64,000 bases of DNA from Robertkochia flava (GTDB lineage: Bacteria > Bacteroidota > Bacteroidia > Flavobacteriales > Flavobacteriaceae): positions 620,001-684,000 of the forward strand of contig NZ_JAINZT010000002.1 in NCBI RefSeq assembly GCF_020166515.1, read 5' to 3'. The stretch's first letter is position 1. The number at the start of each line of letters is the position of its first letter. This document shows positions 35,991-45,195 of this stretch, piece after piece. The notes under the pieces are model-generated. The model ran no database searches. It was not told where the DNA came from and saw only the letters and a program-made list of their open reading frames with translations. A program made the position numbers and the translations under genes.

Positions 35991-36592
35991 ACTACTTTTG
36001 TTTTATAGGTTAAAAATCAAAAGCATAAAATTTGATGGAAGGGACTTGACAGATGCGCATGGATAGCAGCGCTGTTGAAGAATCCTTGACCATTACTTTT
36101 TATGCGAAAGTAAAAGTCGTTGTTTCCGAAAGGTGATCTGGCTTGTTAGAAATCTAACTTACAGTTGCGCAACAGCTCATGATTCTCACATGATTCCCCT
36201 TTTTGTTCCAATGAGGTCCGGAACAACTCTTTGATTCGAAATTAACAATTTAGAATGCCGGTACCCGGATGTAAACTATTTCTTATTCACATAGTTATCC
36301 ACATCAGATGGTTTCTTCTGAAATCCAGGCACCCGGATGTTCACCCAACCAGAAAGCGGACGTTTGATGTTCGATGGTTTGCTCCCCATCCCGTTAAAAG
36401 AAATTAGTCGGATCAGACCTTTTCCGGGGTTTCTGGAAATATAGTTTTAGCGCCCTGGAAATGAAAAGAAAACATCACCCGTGGTTGTCAATTTCCGACT
36501 GGTTTTATCATATTTAATTTAACTGTAAATTGTATTTGATTGTAACAAGCCCGGCTGTGATTCGTCGAAACCCTGACCAATACATATAAACA
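35991..36592. promoter_or_regulatory. 602-bp divergent upstream region of nrdBA, rich in palindromes
   Basis: No gene is seen here. It separates the leftward nrdBA operon from rightward genes. Contents: palindromes GTTAGAaaTCTAAC (36145-36158) and GTTGCGCAAC (36164-36173); arms GTTCC/GGAAC around 36206-36224; direct repeats GGYACCCGGATGT at 36260-36272 and 36328-36340; two tandem DnaA boxes between those repeats; and an AT-rich tract at about 36505-36545. Confidence 0.7.
36283..36303 (+). promoter_or_regulatory. Two tandem DnaA boxes
   Basis: TTATTCACA (36283-36291) and TTATCCACA (36295-36303) are both perfect matches to TTWTNCACA, in the same orientation, with 3 bp between them (12 bp centre to centre). 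Confidence 0.75.
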
Positions 36593-37033
36593 ATGCGTGA
36601 AAATAAGCCCGAGGGCAAAGCATTGGCCGATTACCCGGTCAATACAAAAATTAAACTGGCAGCACTTTGGACCTCTTTGATGTTCCTGTACATCTATGCC
36701 GACTATTTCAGGCTGATGACCCCGGAAAAGCTTGAGCATATGATACAACTCAAAACCCCCATGGGGCCAACCACGCCTGAAATATTAATGATATTTTCTG
36801 TGATTTTGATCATTCCGGCACTGATGATCTTTCTATCCATTTTCCTGAAACCCCGGCTCAACAGGTGGTTAAACATGATCGTCGCATTTTTGTATACCTG
36901 TATTTCCGTACTTATCGTAATATCCGGGATTGGAGATCCATGGCAAAAATTCTTCGTGCTGTTCAACCTTATTGAGATCGTGGTTTTTGTCCTGATCATC
37001 GTGCAAGCATGGAACTGGCCTAAGACTGAATAA
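36593..37033 (+). CDS. DUF6326 family membrane protein
   Basis: A 146-residue protein with four membrane segments, in the order cytoplasmic tail, LAALWTSLMFLYIYADYF, ILMIFSVILIIPALMIFL, two further helices and a charged C-terminus. The YADYFRLMTPEKL motif is what I associate with DUF6326. Function unknown. A DUF4386 gene follows 90 bp downstream. Confidence 0.8.
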   Translation: MRENKPEGKALADYPVNTKIKLAALWTSLMFLYIYADYFRLMTPEKLEHMIQLKTPMGPTTPEILMIFSVILIIPALMIFLSIFLKPRLNRWLNMIVAFLYTCISVLIVISGIGDPWQKFFVLFNLIEIVVFVLIIVQAWNWPKTE

Positions 37034-37123
37034 ACCTGATTCTTTAAGCATATAAAACCTTTGGATGCTGGTTGTCCTTCAGTGGGAAGATGTTCATCAG
37101 CATGCTAAACTAAATCAACCATC

Positions 37124-37813
37124 ATGAAAGAAACGCAAGAACAATTGTTAAGAACAGCCCGATGGGCAGGGGTATGGTACCTGCTTATGGCTATTTCGGG
37201 TATCGTAGGATTTTTAATTCTTCATTCCAAGGTCTACAATGCCGACCCGCAGCAAACCCTGAATAATCTGGTAGAGGCGACTTCAATGGCACGCCTGCGC
37301 CTGATTATGGAATTTGCTATTGTCGTATCTCAGGCGCTCACTGCCGTATGGTTCTATAAGCTGTTCAAAGACATCAACAATGGGGCTGCCTGGGCTACCG
37401 GAGTCTGGGGTACGGTCAATGCTGTGATCATTATGGTAAGCGCTGTCGCAATGGCTGCGGCCATTAAAACAGGCTTGTCGGATCATTCTGCAGATGATAA
37501 GCTCTTGCTGATTGACCTGCTCACCAATCTGATCAGGGGTGCCTGGGGGGTTGGCGGACTTTTCTTCGGGCTCTGGCTTCTTCCCCTGGGATATATTATT
37601 ACCAGCTCGGGGAGAATGCCCGTTTGGTTGGGCAGAACCCTCATCCTTGGAGGTATAGGTTACCTGGTGAGTACCATTATCGCCTACGCCGGGGTTTCTG
37701 GATCCTGGGTGAGCGCTCTTACCCTCCCGGCCACCATAGGGGAATTCTGGATGATCGGCTATCTGTTGATCTTTGGGATAAGGCCGGAAAATGATTTCCA
37801 AAACCAGGAATGA
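37124..37813 (+). CDS. DUF4386 domain-containing membrane protein
   Basis: A 229-residue protein with six membrane helices. RTARWAGVWYLLMAISGIVGFLIL at the start and IRGAWGVGGLFFGLWLLPLGYII (about 145-167) match DUF4386. The family is common in Bacteroidota and Actinobacteria accessory regions and has no known function. Confidence 0.88.
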   Translation: MKETQEQLLRTARWAGVWYLLMAISGIVGFLILHSKVYNADPQQTLNNLVEATSMARLRLIMEFAIVVSQALTAVWFYKLFKDINNGAAWATGVWGTVNAVIIMVSAVAMAAAIKTGLSDHSADDKLLLIDLLTNLIRGAWGVGGLFFGLWLLPLGYIITSSGRMPVWLGRTLILGGIGYLVSTIIAYAGVSGSWVSALTLPATIGEFWMIGYLLIFGIRPENDFQNQE

Positions 37814-37959
37814 TAAACAAATAGTAGTTCACCAAAGTGTGCAAGTTATTAAGAATGTACCTTGGTGATTCGCGATATGAGAAACTTGTTGCTGTTGACT
37901 GAAGATCATTGCAAAATACTCCTGTTAAAAGGATTTCACCATCTATAAAACCATCCATC

Positions 37960-39624
37960 ATGAATGATATAAAAAGGTATTTATATCTCTTGCTTTTGGC
38001 TATTGTAACTTGTGGTTACGGCCAAGATAATACCTCAGAAGCCACCAGGATACTGTTCATAGGAAACAGTTACACCTATTTTAACAGCACTCCGCAATTG
38101 GTGGAAGCCTTTGTCAGAGAACGATCTCCGGAACAGGCTGTAGAAACCAAACTAATCAGTAATGGAGGGATGACCCTTGCTCGTCACTGGCAGGAAGAAA
38201 GTACACTGGAGACCATCAGGGAAGGAGATTGGGATTATGTTGTACTTCAGGAACAAAGTAAACTGGGTATGCCGGTAGTTATTGATGGTCATACCTACTT
38301 CGGAAATACCACCCTGTTTTTTGAACACGCCAGGAAATTTAATGCAGAAATTAAGAAGTCCGGTGCGAAAACCGTGTTCCTGATGACCTGGTCCGAACGG
38401 GATCGGCCGACAGAACAGGCCATTCTATCTCATGCCTACACAGCCATAGCAAAAGAGCTCAAGGCTATTGTAGTTCCTGTAGGGTTGGCCTGGGACACCG
38501 TGCGAACCCATCCCGAACTCGACCTGTACAGTCCCGATGGCTCTCATCCTTCTCCTGTGGGATCTTATTTGTATGCAGCTACTCTTTTTGCTACCCTTTT
38601 CGACACTACTCCGCTAGGGGTGTCAGGAACCATTTCCGGCCATCGATTATCAAACAGGGGAGTTCCTTCAGCAGATCAAAACGTCCTGGTGCGGATCCCG
38701 GAAGACAAAGCGCAACAAATACAGCAGGCGAGTTGGGATGTTGTAGAAGCGATGAATACCTCTGAAAATTATCTGAATTTTGAGGCACCAGAGCCCGGTT
38801 ATACTATTCCGGTGTTAGCAGATGGGGAAACTTTCAGTCTCAAAGATATTACCGGAAGTTGGTATGGTACAGGAACCTATGGCTTTAATTATCTCGGGCA
38901 GGTTCTGGATTTCAAAGAGGAGGAGGGAAAAACCGTAGTCTGTCTTTCATTTTTATCGCCACACACCAGGGATGTAATGAAAATTGAAAAGGTGGATCAC
39001 AAAGATGATCGATTGACCCTGACACTCTTCGATCCGGTCAGAGACCGAAATGCTACCTTGGAAATTTCGCTTGCAGAAGGTAAACTGAAAGGATTGATGA
39101 CTTCTCCGGGGAATGTATGCTGGTATAATCATCTGAATTTTACCAGATCTGCAATTCATCAGGGTGTTGACCTATCTGCCATGGAAGCTTTAATGGATAA
39201 TTTCGAATCAAAAACGACTGAGGAAGGATATGTAAAATCCGCCGTACAGCATTATGAAGCCTACAGTAAGCTCCTGGGTAGGAAATATATTCCTGAAGAG
39301 TTTTATTTGAATGCTGAGGGTTATAATTTATTAACGGAGGAAAAAATAGAAGATGCCCTCAATGTATTCGCACTGGCCATTAATTATTATCCACACTCGG
39401 TGAATGTTTATGATAGCTATGCAGAAGCTTTGGTTGTAGCAGGGAGGAAAGAAAAAGCCATAGCGATGTACACCAAAGCCTTTGAAATGGCAAAGAAAAC
39501 GGGTTATGAAAACCTTGGGCGTATTGAGAATACCCTTCAACGATTAATAAATAATGAGGATATAGATGCTCCCGGACCGGCATTTCCTCCGCCACCTCCA
39601 CCACCCTCCGGAGGGCGAAAATAG
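37960..39624 (+). CDS. Exported SGNH/GDSL-like hydrolase with C-terminal TPR region and proline tail
   Basis: A 554-residue secreted protein. After the signal peptide (MNDIKRYLYLLLLAIVTCGYGQ) comes an SGNH-type domain (about 30-220): block I ILFIGNSYTYF with Ser nucleophile, block V-like SPDGSHPSPVGSYLYA with Asp and His. A beta-rich middle domain (about 285-395) follows, then TPR-like helices (about 430-535) and a tail with seven prolines. It may be a carbohydrate or lipid esterase. The frame is open back to 37909; the ATG at 37960 starts a proper signal peptide. Confidence 0.82.
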   Translation: MNDIKRYLYLLLLAIVTCGYGQDNTSEATRILFIGNSYTYFNSTPQLVEAFVRERSPEQAVETKLISNGGMTLARHWQEESTLETIREGDWDYVVLQEQSKLGMPVVIDGHTYFGNTTLFFEHARKFNAEIKKSGAKTVFLMTWSERDRPTEQAILSHAYTAIAKELKAIVVPVGLAWDTVRTHPELDLYSPDGSHPSPVGSYLYAATLFATLFDTTPLGVSGTISGHRLSNRGVPSADQNVLVRIPEDKAQQIQQASWDVVEAMNTSENYLNFEAPEPGYTIPVLADGETFSLKDITGSWYGTGTYGFNYLGQVLDFKEEEGKTVVCLSFLSPHTRDVMKIEKVDHKDDRLTLTLFDPVRDRNATLEISLAEGKLKGLMTSPGNVCWYNHLNFTRSAIHQGVDLSAMEALMDNFESKTTEEGYVKSAVQHYEAYSKLLGRKYIPEEFYLNAEGYNLLTEEKIEDALNVFALAINYYPHSVNVYDSYAEALVVAGRKEKAIAMYTKAFEMAKKTGYENLGRIENTLQRLINNEDIDAPGPAFPPPPPPPSGGRK

Positions 39625-39965
39625 CAGTTGTCCTTTTACAGTTGAAAGTAGGTGATCGCTAAGGAGGTAATAGAGTTGGTGGTTAGCGTCTTCGAATATT
39701 CTAATAATTTGGATTTTGAAACCTGACAGGATCATTATTTCTCTTGTCAAAATTCCTTTTATATTTCAAGTCGGGTCAGGCTAACCTTTATCCAGGATCC
39801 TGAAGGCTATTGGGTGGAGATCGATGATAAACATTGAAACTTTCAAGAATTTTTAACTGCTTAACTTCTGGTAATTTTGGAGTTGAATACAGAGATACTA
39901 CTTTTATAGCATGGTAATCATTAATGCGATATGATCCAATAATCCTTTATTAGTACCGGCGAACC
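39625..39965. other. 341-bp intergenic region with one gene remnant
   Basis: Apart from the VOC remnant at 39772-39837 I see no gene, terminator or promoter that I can support. Confidence 0.6.
39772..39837 (+). pseudogene. C-terminal remnant of a VOC-family gene
   Basis: The frame reads RVRLTFIQDPEGYWVEIDD, then KH and a stop at 39835-39837. This closely matches the end of the secreted VOC protein at 28.5 kb (RQTFLQDPDGYWVELNDKY). No matching sequence was found upstream, so only about 22 codons of a deleted gene remain. The parent was probably a paralogue rather than a copy, because several positions differ. Confidence 0.85.
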
Positions 39966-41018
39966 ATGAAATTTGACCATCAACTGCTTTTCTTTTTTAG
40001 TGCTTTGGGCGCCTTTAACGGCTCGATCCTGTCGCTGTACTTTTTCCTTTTTGCCAAACCAAAACACCTGTCCAATTATTTTTTAGGGGGCATGTTGCTG
40101 ATGTTGAGTATTCGCATCTGGAAGTCGGTATTTTTTTATTTTAATCCCGATCTTTCCCGGGTCTATCTGCAGATCGGACTGTCGGCTTGCTTTTTTATTG
40201 GTCCTTTTCTATATGCTTATGTAAAGACCAGATTGGATAAGTCGTTCAAAAGAAAACTCATTTTTGGCCAGATCCTGTTGCTTTTGCTGGTTACCCTTAT
40301 CACCGGAATTATATATCCCTATGAGGTGTATCCCGAACTTTGGGGTGATGTGTTCTATAAGATCATTAATTACCAATGGTTGCTCTACATCCTGCTCTCT
40401 GCCTATGCCATGAAAAATACGTTCAGTAAAATGATAAACAGATCAAGGAAAATATCTCCGCGCGAGTTCTGGGCCTTAAGTGTCTTTACCGGCGTATTCA
40501 TTATATGGGCAGCCTATTTCTTTGCTTCATATACCTCCTACATTATGGGCGGACTCTCATTTACACTGGTATTGTATTTATCCATACTGGTGATCTATCA
40601 GCAGCGAGAAAAATCAGCACCGGAGACGGTAAAAAGGGACAAGTATGAGGGAAATAAGATTGATGCTTCAGACGCAGAGGAATTGTTGGGTTCTATTGAC
40701 CATATCTTGAGGGATCAACAACTGTTCAAAGACCCTAATTTAACCTTGCCGCAATTGGCAGAGAAAGTGAAGGTCAGACCGCACCTCATATCACAGCTGC
40801 TCAACGATAACCTGAATAAGAACTTTTCGTTATTCATCAATGAATACCGTATCTCTGAAGCCCGGAGAATTTTAGGTTCAGACAGCAACCTAAAAATGGA
40901 AGTGGTGGCCGAAATGTGTGGTTTCAATTCCAAAAGTACCTTCTACACCGCGTTTAAAAAGATCACCCAAACAACCCCCGCCAAATACGCCAATTCCTGG
41001 GATATTTTGAATTCCTGA
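39966..41018 (+). CDS. Membrane-bound AraC-family transcriptional regulator
   Basis: A 350-residue protein with about seven N-terminal membrane helices (1-220) and a C-terminal AraC DNA-binding domain (about 245-345: LTLPQLAEKVKVRPHLISQLLNDNLNKNFSLFINEYRI, then VAEMCGFNSKSTFYTAFKKITQTTPAKYA). This is a Bacteroidota-type one-component sensor that presumably reads a membrane or extracellular signal. Its stop codon lies in a 26-bp palindrome, and the DJ-1 genes follow downstream, so it may control them. Confidence 0.92.
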   Translation: MKFDHQLLFFFSALGAFNGSILSLYFFLFAKPKHLSNYFLGGMLLMLSIRIWKSVFFYFNPDLSRVYLQIGLSACFFIGPFLYAYVKTRLDKSFKRKLIFGQILLLLLVTLITGIIYPYEVYPELWGDVFYKIINYQWLLYILLSAYAMKNTFSKMINRSRKISPREFWALSVFTGVFIIWAAYFFASYTSYIMGGLSFTLVLYLSILVIYQQREKSAPETVKRDKYEGNKIDASDAEELLGSIDHILRDQQLFKDPNLTLPQLAEKVKVRPHLISQLLNDNLNKNFSLFINEYRISEARRILGSDSNLKMEVVAEMCGFNSKSTFYTAFKKITQTTPAKYANSWDILNS

Positions 41019-41035
41019 TGTATACATCAGGAATT
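41010..41035. promoter_or_regulatory. Perfect 26-bp palindrome at the araC-djrA-like boundary
   Basis: The half-site AATTCCTGATGTA is followed directly by its exact reverse complement. It includes the stop codon of the AraC-type gene. A second GTATAC sits at 41041-41046. There is no loop and only four T after it, so an operator seems more likely than a terminator. Confidence 0.6.
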
Positions 41036-41114
41036 TTGACGTATACAATTGTACCGATCGTACTGTCTGCATGATGTAGTATTGCTGAAAATTCAGTAAT
41101 TAAAACCTATTCAG

Positions 41115-42272
41115 ATGCAACGTATTACATTCGTATTCCTTTTTATCATCTTTGGTCTAAATGCATTTTCACAGCATGATGAAGAGCAGATCAGAACTTC
41201 CTTGATAAAATACATCAATGGAACTTCCTTTAATGATTCAGCACTCATAGACCAGGCCTTCTATTCGGAAGCCAATCTCTATTTGAGTAAGAATGATACT
41301 TCACTCTGGACCGTTCCGGTAGCGGAATATATGGGATGGTTTAAGAAGGGAGAGCAGGGACAATTCAACGGAAGATTTGGTAAGATCTTATCGATAGATC
41401 ATTTTAGAAACATTGCCCTGGCCAAGGCCGAAATCCATATTCCTAAAAGCGATCAGACCTTTATAGATATGTTTTTACTCAAGAAGTTGGATGGGCAGTG
41501 GAAGATCATCAGTAAAACTGCATATAGTGAGGAGAGCAATGCCAATGGCGACCGGATCTTATTTATCGTTTCCAATGCTCATTTTTATGGGAATTCTGAA
41601 TTACCCACCGGAAACAGTTATTCGGAGATCGTCAATGCCTACCATGCTTTTAAAACGGCGGGGTATACGGTGGACTTTCTGAGTCCGCAGGGGGGAAGTA
41701 TTCCGCTGGCTTATATCAATACTTCCGACCCTTTGCAAAAGCAGTACCTGTACGATCCCGATTTTATGTACGCTTTAAAGCATACCAAAAGCCCGGAACA
41801 AGTAAGCCCCGAAATGTACAAGGCAGTTCATTACATTGGTGGTGGTGGCGCCATGTTCGGGGTGCCGGAAAATAAGGAGATACAGCAGATCGTGATGACC
41901 ATTTATGAGGAACAGCACGGGATCATTTCTTCCGTATGCCATGGTACAGCGGGCATCGTGCACCTAAAAACCAAAGACGGGAAATACCTTGTTGACGGTA
42001 AAACAGTAAATGGCTATCCTGATGCTTTTGAGCGCGAAGGGGCGGAATACTTTAGTCATTTCCCTTTTTTGATCACTAAAACCATTGAAGAACACGGTGG
42101 GACATTTAATTACTCCCCAAGAAACTCTGTGCATGTTGAGGAAGATGGCAACCTGATCACAGGTCAGAATTACCTCTCTTCAGCACACGTGGCCCGGCGA
42201 ATCATTGAAAGGCTAAAGAGGGCAGAAAGCGAGACCGGATCGTTATCGATCATTAAAAATCAGGTCAATTAA
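41115..42272 (+). CDS. Exported NTF2-like/DJ-1 (PfpI) fusion protein
   Basis: A 385-residue protein with a signal peptide (about 1-20, ending NAFSQ). About residues 22-140 look like the lumazine-binding/SnoaL-type NTF2-like fold (DSALIDQAFYSEANLYL, KLDGQWKIISKTAYSEES). The rest is a DJ-1/PfpI domain with the nucleophile elbow ISSVCHGTAGIV. It may be a chaperone, glyoxalase or hydrolase acting outside the cytoplasm. It is the first of three exported DJ-1 proteins in 8.5 kb. Confidence 0.86.
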   Translation: MQRITFVFLFIIFGLNAFSQHDEEQIRTSLIKYINGTSFNDSALIDQAFYSEANLYLSKNDTSLWTVPVAEYMGWFKKGEQGQFNGRFGKILSIDHFRNIALAKAEIHIPKSDQTFIDMFLLKKLDGQWKIISKTAYSEESNANGDRILFIVSNAHFYGNSELPTGNSYSEIVNAYHAFKTAGYTVDFLSPQGGSIPLAYINTSDPLQKQYLYDPDFMYALKHTKSPEQVSPEMYKAVHYIGGGGAMFGVPENKEIQQIVMTIYEEQHGIISSVCHGTAGIVHLKTKDGKYLVDGKTVNGYPDAFEREGAEYFSHFPFLITKTIEEHGGTFNYSPRNSVHVEEDGNLITGQNYLSSAHVARRIIERLKRAESETGSLSIIKNQVN

Positions 42273-42344
42273 TTATTAATTCATGGTAACAAACAGATTG
42301 GAGACTCGTCAGTTATATAAATCATCAAAAAACATTAGAACAGT

Positions 42345-43469
42345 ATGAAAAAAGCAATGATATGTCTGGTCCTTATATTTCCTTTTATGCTTTTGGCTCA
42401 GGCAAAGGATGACACTAAAAAGATCCTTATGGTGGTAAGCAGCTATGGAAAGGACTTAGGGGAGACCCGTCCGGGCTATGAATTTGATGAATTTACCCAG
42501 GCCTATTTGATATTTAAGAATAATAATCTGGTCGTAGATGTCGCCAGTCCCAAAGGAGGAAAGGTGGAAGCAGATCAGTTCAATAAAGACAAGGCCTATA
42601 ACCAGGCTGTGTTAAGCGATCAAAAGATCCTGGATGTGTTAGAGAATACTATGGCTACCTCCGACGTAGACCCAACGGATTATGATGCCGTGTATGTTGT
42701 TGGCGGGAAAGGGGCCATGTTTGACCTGCCTTTTGATCCTTCCCTCCAGGATATTGTATTGAATTTGTACAAAAGGGAAGGTACAGTGATCTCTTCCGTG
42801 TGTCATGGGCCGGCCGCTTTTGTCAACGTGAAGGATGGGGACGAATACATCATCAAGGACGTTGAGGTTACCGGATTTTGTAACCTGGAAGAAGATCTTT
42901 TTGGAAAAAAATGGGTTCAGGAATTTCCATTTAAACTGGAAGATAAGTTAAGATCAAGGGGTGCGGGTTTTAGTCAGGCCGATTTCATGCTTTCCCATGT
43001 GTCGGTATCCGGAAAATTCATCACCGGACAGAATCCGTTTTCCACAACCAAGTCGGCTGAGGAAGTGGTAAAAGCCCTGGGAATCGAGCCTGTTGCGAGA
43101 GACCTGTACCAGGATGAAAGGAGTATCAACCTGGTTCTGGATGTTTTGGAAAACAAAAGATCTGTGGCCCAGGCAGGACAGGAGTTGGAAAATAACCAAA
43201 ACTCCTTTGACATGCCGTTGATCGCTGTTTGGGGGTATTACAAGATCCTGGCCTCGGGTGAAGATCAAAATGAAATGAAGAAGGGCGTTACCATGGTCGA
43301 ATTGAGTGCGCCTTATTTTTTCGATGAAAACCTGCAAATGGTCATGGCACAGACCTATCGTTCTTTAGGTGACAAAGAAAAAGCAAAGAACGTATTAGAA
43401 GATCTCGTTGCCAAAGATTTGTTGAAGGAAAAAGCGCAAGCACTGCTTGAAGAGCTGGGGGAGGAATAA
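42345..43469 (+). CDS. Exported DJ-1/PfpI family protein with helical C-terminal extension
   Basis: A 374-residue protein with a signal peptide (about 1-20). Residues about 25-245 are a DJ-1/PfpI domain with ISSVCHGPAAFV as nucleophile elbow and GFCNLEEDLFGKKWVQEFPF typical of Hsp31-like members. About 255-374 form amphipathic helices with a TPR-like repeat (MVMAQTYRSLGDKEKAKNVLEDL). It lies 72 bp after the first DJ-1 gene and 18 bp before a lipoprotein gene, so the three probably form an operon. Confidence 0.87.
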   Translation: MKKAMICLVLIFPFMLLAQAKDDTKKILMVVSSYGKDLGETRPGYEFDEFTQAYLIFKNNNLVVDVASPKGGKVEADQFNKDKAYNQAVLSDQKILDVLENTMATSDVDPTDYDAVYVVGGKGAMFDLPFDPSLQDIVLNLYKREGTVISSVCHGPAAFVNVKDGDEYIIKDVEVTGFCNLEEDLFGKKWVQEFPFKLEDKLRSRGAGFSQADFMLSHVSVSGKFITGQNPFSTTKSAEEVVKALGIEPVARDLYQDERSINLVLDVLENKRSVAQAGQELENNQNSFDMPLIAVWGYYKILASGEDQNEMKKGVTMVELSAPYFFDENLQMVMAQTYRSLGDKEKAKNVLEDLVAKDLLKEKAQALLEELGEE

Positions 43470-43486
43470 ATTAAATATATTTAAAG

Positions 43487-44080
43487 ATGAAAAGTAAGAT
43501 TGTAGTATTGTTAGGCCTGATCATATTCAGTGCCTGCAGCGGTCCAACAGACTCGGGGATCACTCAACAACCCGTCTTGGCCGATTACCAGGTTGGTGAA
43601 AAATGGGTTTGGAAGTATAAAGGCGTTAGCGCCGAAGGAGAAGTCCGCTCGGAAGGAGAGGATACAAGAGAAATAGTAAGTTATGATGGCGTCTTAGGGA
43701 TGACCATCGGAAATGATACAATTTCCGTTACGGACATTGTGAAGCCGGATGAAAGTAAAACCCCTAAGTACGACTGGCCTCTGGAAGTGGGTAAAAAGTG
43801 GAAATTCGAGAACAGCTGGACAAGTCAGGATGGAACAACAGGTGAACAGAGTCAGGATGCTGAGGTCCTTTCCTACCGGGAAGAAACGGTGGCAGCCGGA
43901 ACATTCATGGCCTATACCATAAAATACACCGGAAATATCTCGAATTCCAGGGGGTATAGCGCGAATGAAGAGGAGGTTTGGTTGTATGCGCCGGCAGTAA
44001 AGAATTTCATTAAGCTTACCCAGACGCAAGGTGATTTTTTATACGTGGAGGAATTGATCGAGTATTCCAAGCCGGAGTAA
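43487..44080 (+). CDS. Lipoprotein of unknown function in the DJ-1 operon
   Basis: A 197-residue lipoprotein (lipobox FSACSG, Cys at about 18). The body is beta-rich (VGEKWVWKYKG, VGKKWKFENSW, EEVWLYAPAVKNFIKL), resembling exported domains of the DUF3108 type. No family is firmly recognised. It ends before a terminator at 44099. Confidence 0.78.
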   Translation: MKSKIVVLLGLIIFSACSGPTDSGITQQPVLADYQVGEKWVWKYKGVSAEGEVRSEGEDTREIVSYDGVLGMTIGNDTISVTDIVKPDESKTPKYDWPLEVGKKWKFENSWTSQDGTTGEQSQDAEVLSYREETVAAGTFMAYTIKYTGNISNSRGYSANEEEVWLYAPAVKNFIKLTQTQGDFLYVEELIEYSKPE

Positions 44081-44098
44081 ACCACTCCCTGGCACGCT

Positions 44099-44124
44099 AA
44101 AAAGGTCTTCAGGACCTTTTTTTT
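44099..44124 (+). terminator. Terminator of the DJ-1 operon
   Basis: AAAAAGGTC, TTCAG loop region and GACCTTTTTTTT. The terminator plus about 30 bp on its right recurs in degenerate form at 57002-57060. Confidence 0.85.
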
Positions 44125-44245
44125 GTGTTCGGTTCTTCCGAAAGCGTCATGCTGCGAATGTAGATTCCTGATATTCTTGGAATTACTCTTGGCGGAAGAT
44201 CCTGGTACTTCCCTCCCGGTTGCATTTTGTTATATTTAGGGCCTT

Positions 44246-45193
44246 ATGAGAGAATTTTTAAGATCGGTCATTCTGCAAAAAACCGGGGCTTCTTCCTGCT
44301 ATGAGAAAGAGGTGATCCAGGAATTGTGGAGTGGGTACGGGAAAATTATGCGGGTGGGTCTGGAGAATGCTTCTGTGGCCAGTGTAGTGGTGAAGCATGT
44401 GCAGATTCCCATTGATAAGAAACACCCTCGCGGATGGAACACCGATATCGGCCATCAACGCAAGCTGAAGTCGTACCGGGTAGAAACTACCTGGTATGAC
44501 CGCTATAGTAAAATCAGTACGGCCCGTCTGCCGCATTGTCTGGCCATAGAGACCAAAGATGATGAGGTGCTTATGATTTTGGAAGATCTGGATGAAGCAG
44601 GCTATCCCTTGCGTAAGAATACTGTTTCATGGAAGGAAATAGACAGGTGTTTGGAATGGTTGGCAAAATTCCACGCCAGTTACCTGGGGAAAAAGCCGGA
44701 AGTCCTTTGGGAAGTTGGCACGTATTGGCATTTGGAAACCAGGCCCCAGGAATTGGAAGTATTGGATGATCTCAGGCTGAAAGAAGCCGCATCTCTCATT
44801 GATAAAAAACTAAATGCCTGTCAGTTCAAAACCTTTGTTCACGGCGATGCCAAACTCGCCAACTTCTGTTTTGCAAAGGACGGACAGGTTAGTGGGGTCG
44901 ATTTTCAGTATGTCGGTGGCGGATGCGGGATGAAAGATGTCGCTTATTTTATAGGAAGCTGTCTGAACGAAAGGGATTGTGAGCGTTTGGAAGCCCAGAT
45001 CCTGGACACCTATTTTGAATATTTGCAAGGAGCATTGAAAGAGCGGACTGATGCCCTGGAAACGGAATGGCGGTCTTTATACCGGGTAGCATGGGCCGAT
45101 TTTCATCGCTTTCTCAAAGGATGGAGTCCAGGACACTGGAAGATCAATAGTTATAGTGAACGTATCACCGCGGAAGTGATCGATAATTTATAG
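44246..45193 (+). CDS. EcK-like (ecdysteroid kinase-like/DUF1679) phosphotransferase
   Basis: A 315-residue aminoglycoside-phosphotransferase-fold kinase. It shows [10 protein letters not shown] with the ATP-binding lysine, the long insert [29 protein letters not shown] characteristic of this group, [14 protein letters not shown], the catalytic loop [11 protein letters not shown] and the metal-binding [19 protein letters not shown]. The substrate is a small hydroxyl or amino compound of unknown identity. It ends 2 bp before the phosphatase gene, which suggests a linked phosphorylation/dephosphorylation role. Confidence 0.88.
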   Translation: MREFLRSVILQKTGASSCYEKEVIQELWSGYGKIMRVGLENASVASVVVKHVQIPIDKKHPRGWNTDIGHQRKLKSYRVETTWYDRYSKISTARLPHCLAIETKDDEVLMILEDLDEAGYPLRKNTVSWKEIDRCLEWLAKFHASYLGKKPEVLWEVGTYWHLETRPQELEVLDDLRLKEAASLIDKKLNACQFKTFVHGDAKLANFCFAKDGQVSGVDFQYVGGGCGMKDVAYFIGSCLNERDCERLEAQILDTYFEYLQGALKERTDALETEWRSLYRVAWADFHRFLKGWSPGHWKINSYSERITAEVIDNL

Positions 45194-45195
45194 CC

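Noticed and set aside
37283-37801. 172-codon minus-strand ORF opposite the DUF4386 gene
   Set aside because: The plus strand encodes a well-supported membrane family; the antisense frame has no features of a protein.
41010-41046. Rho-independent terminator of the AraC-type gene
   Set aside because: The palindrome has no loop and overlaps the stop codon; only four T follow. An operator or recombination site fits better, though termination is not excluded.
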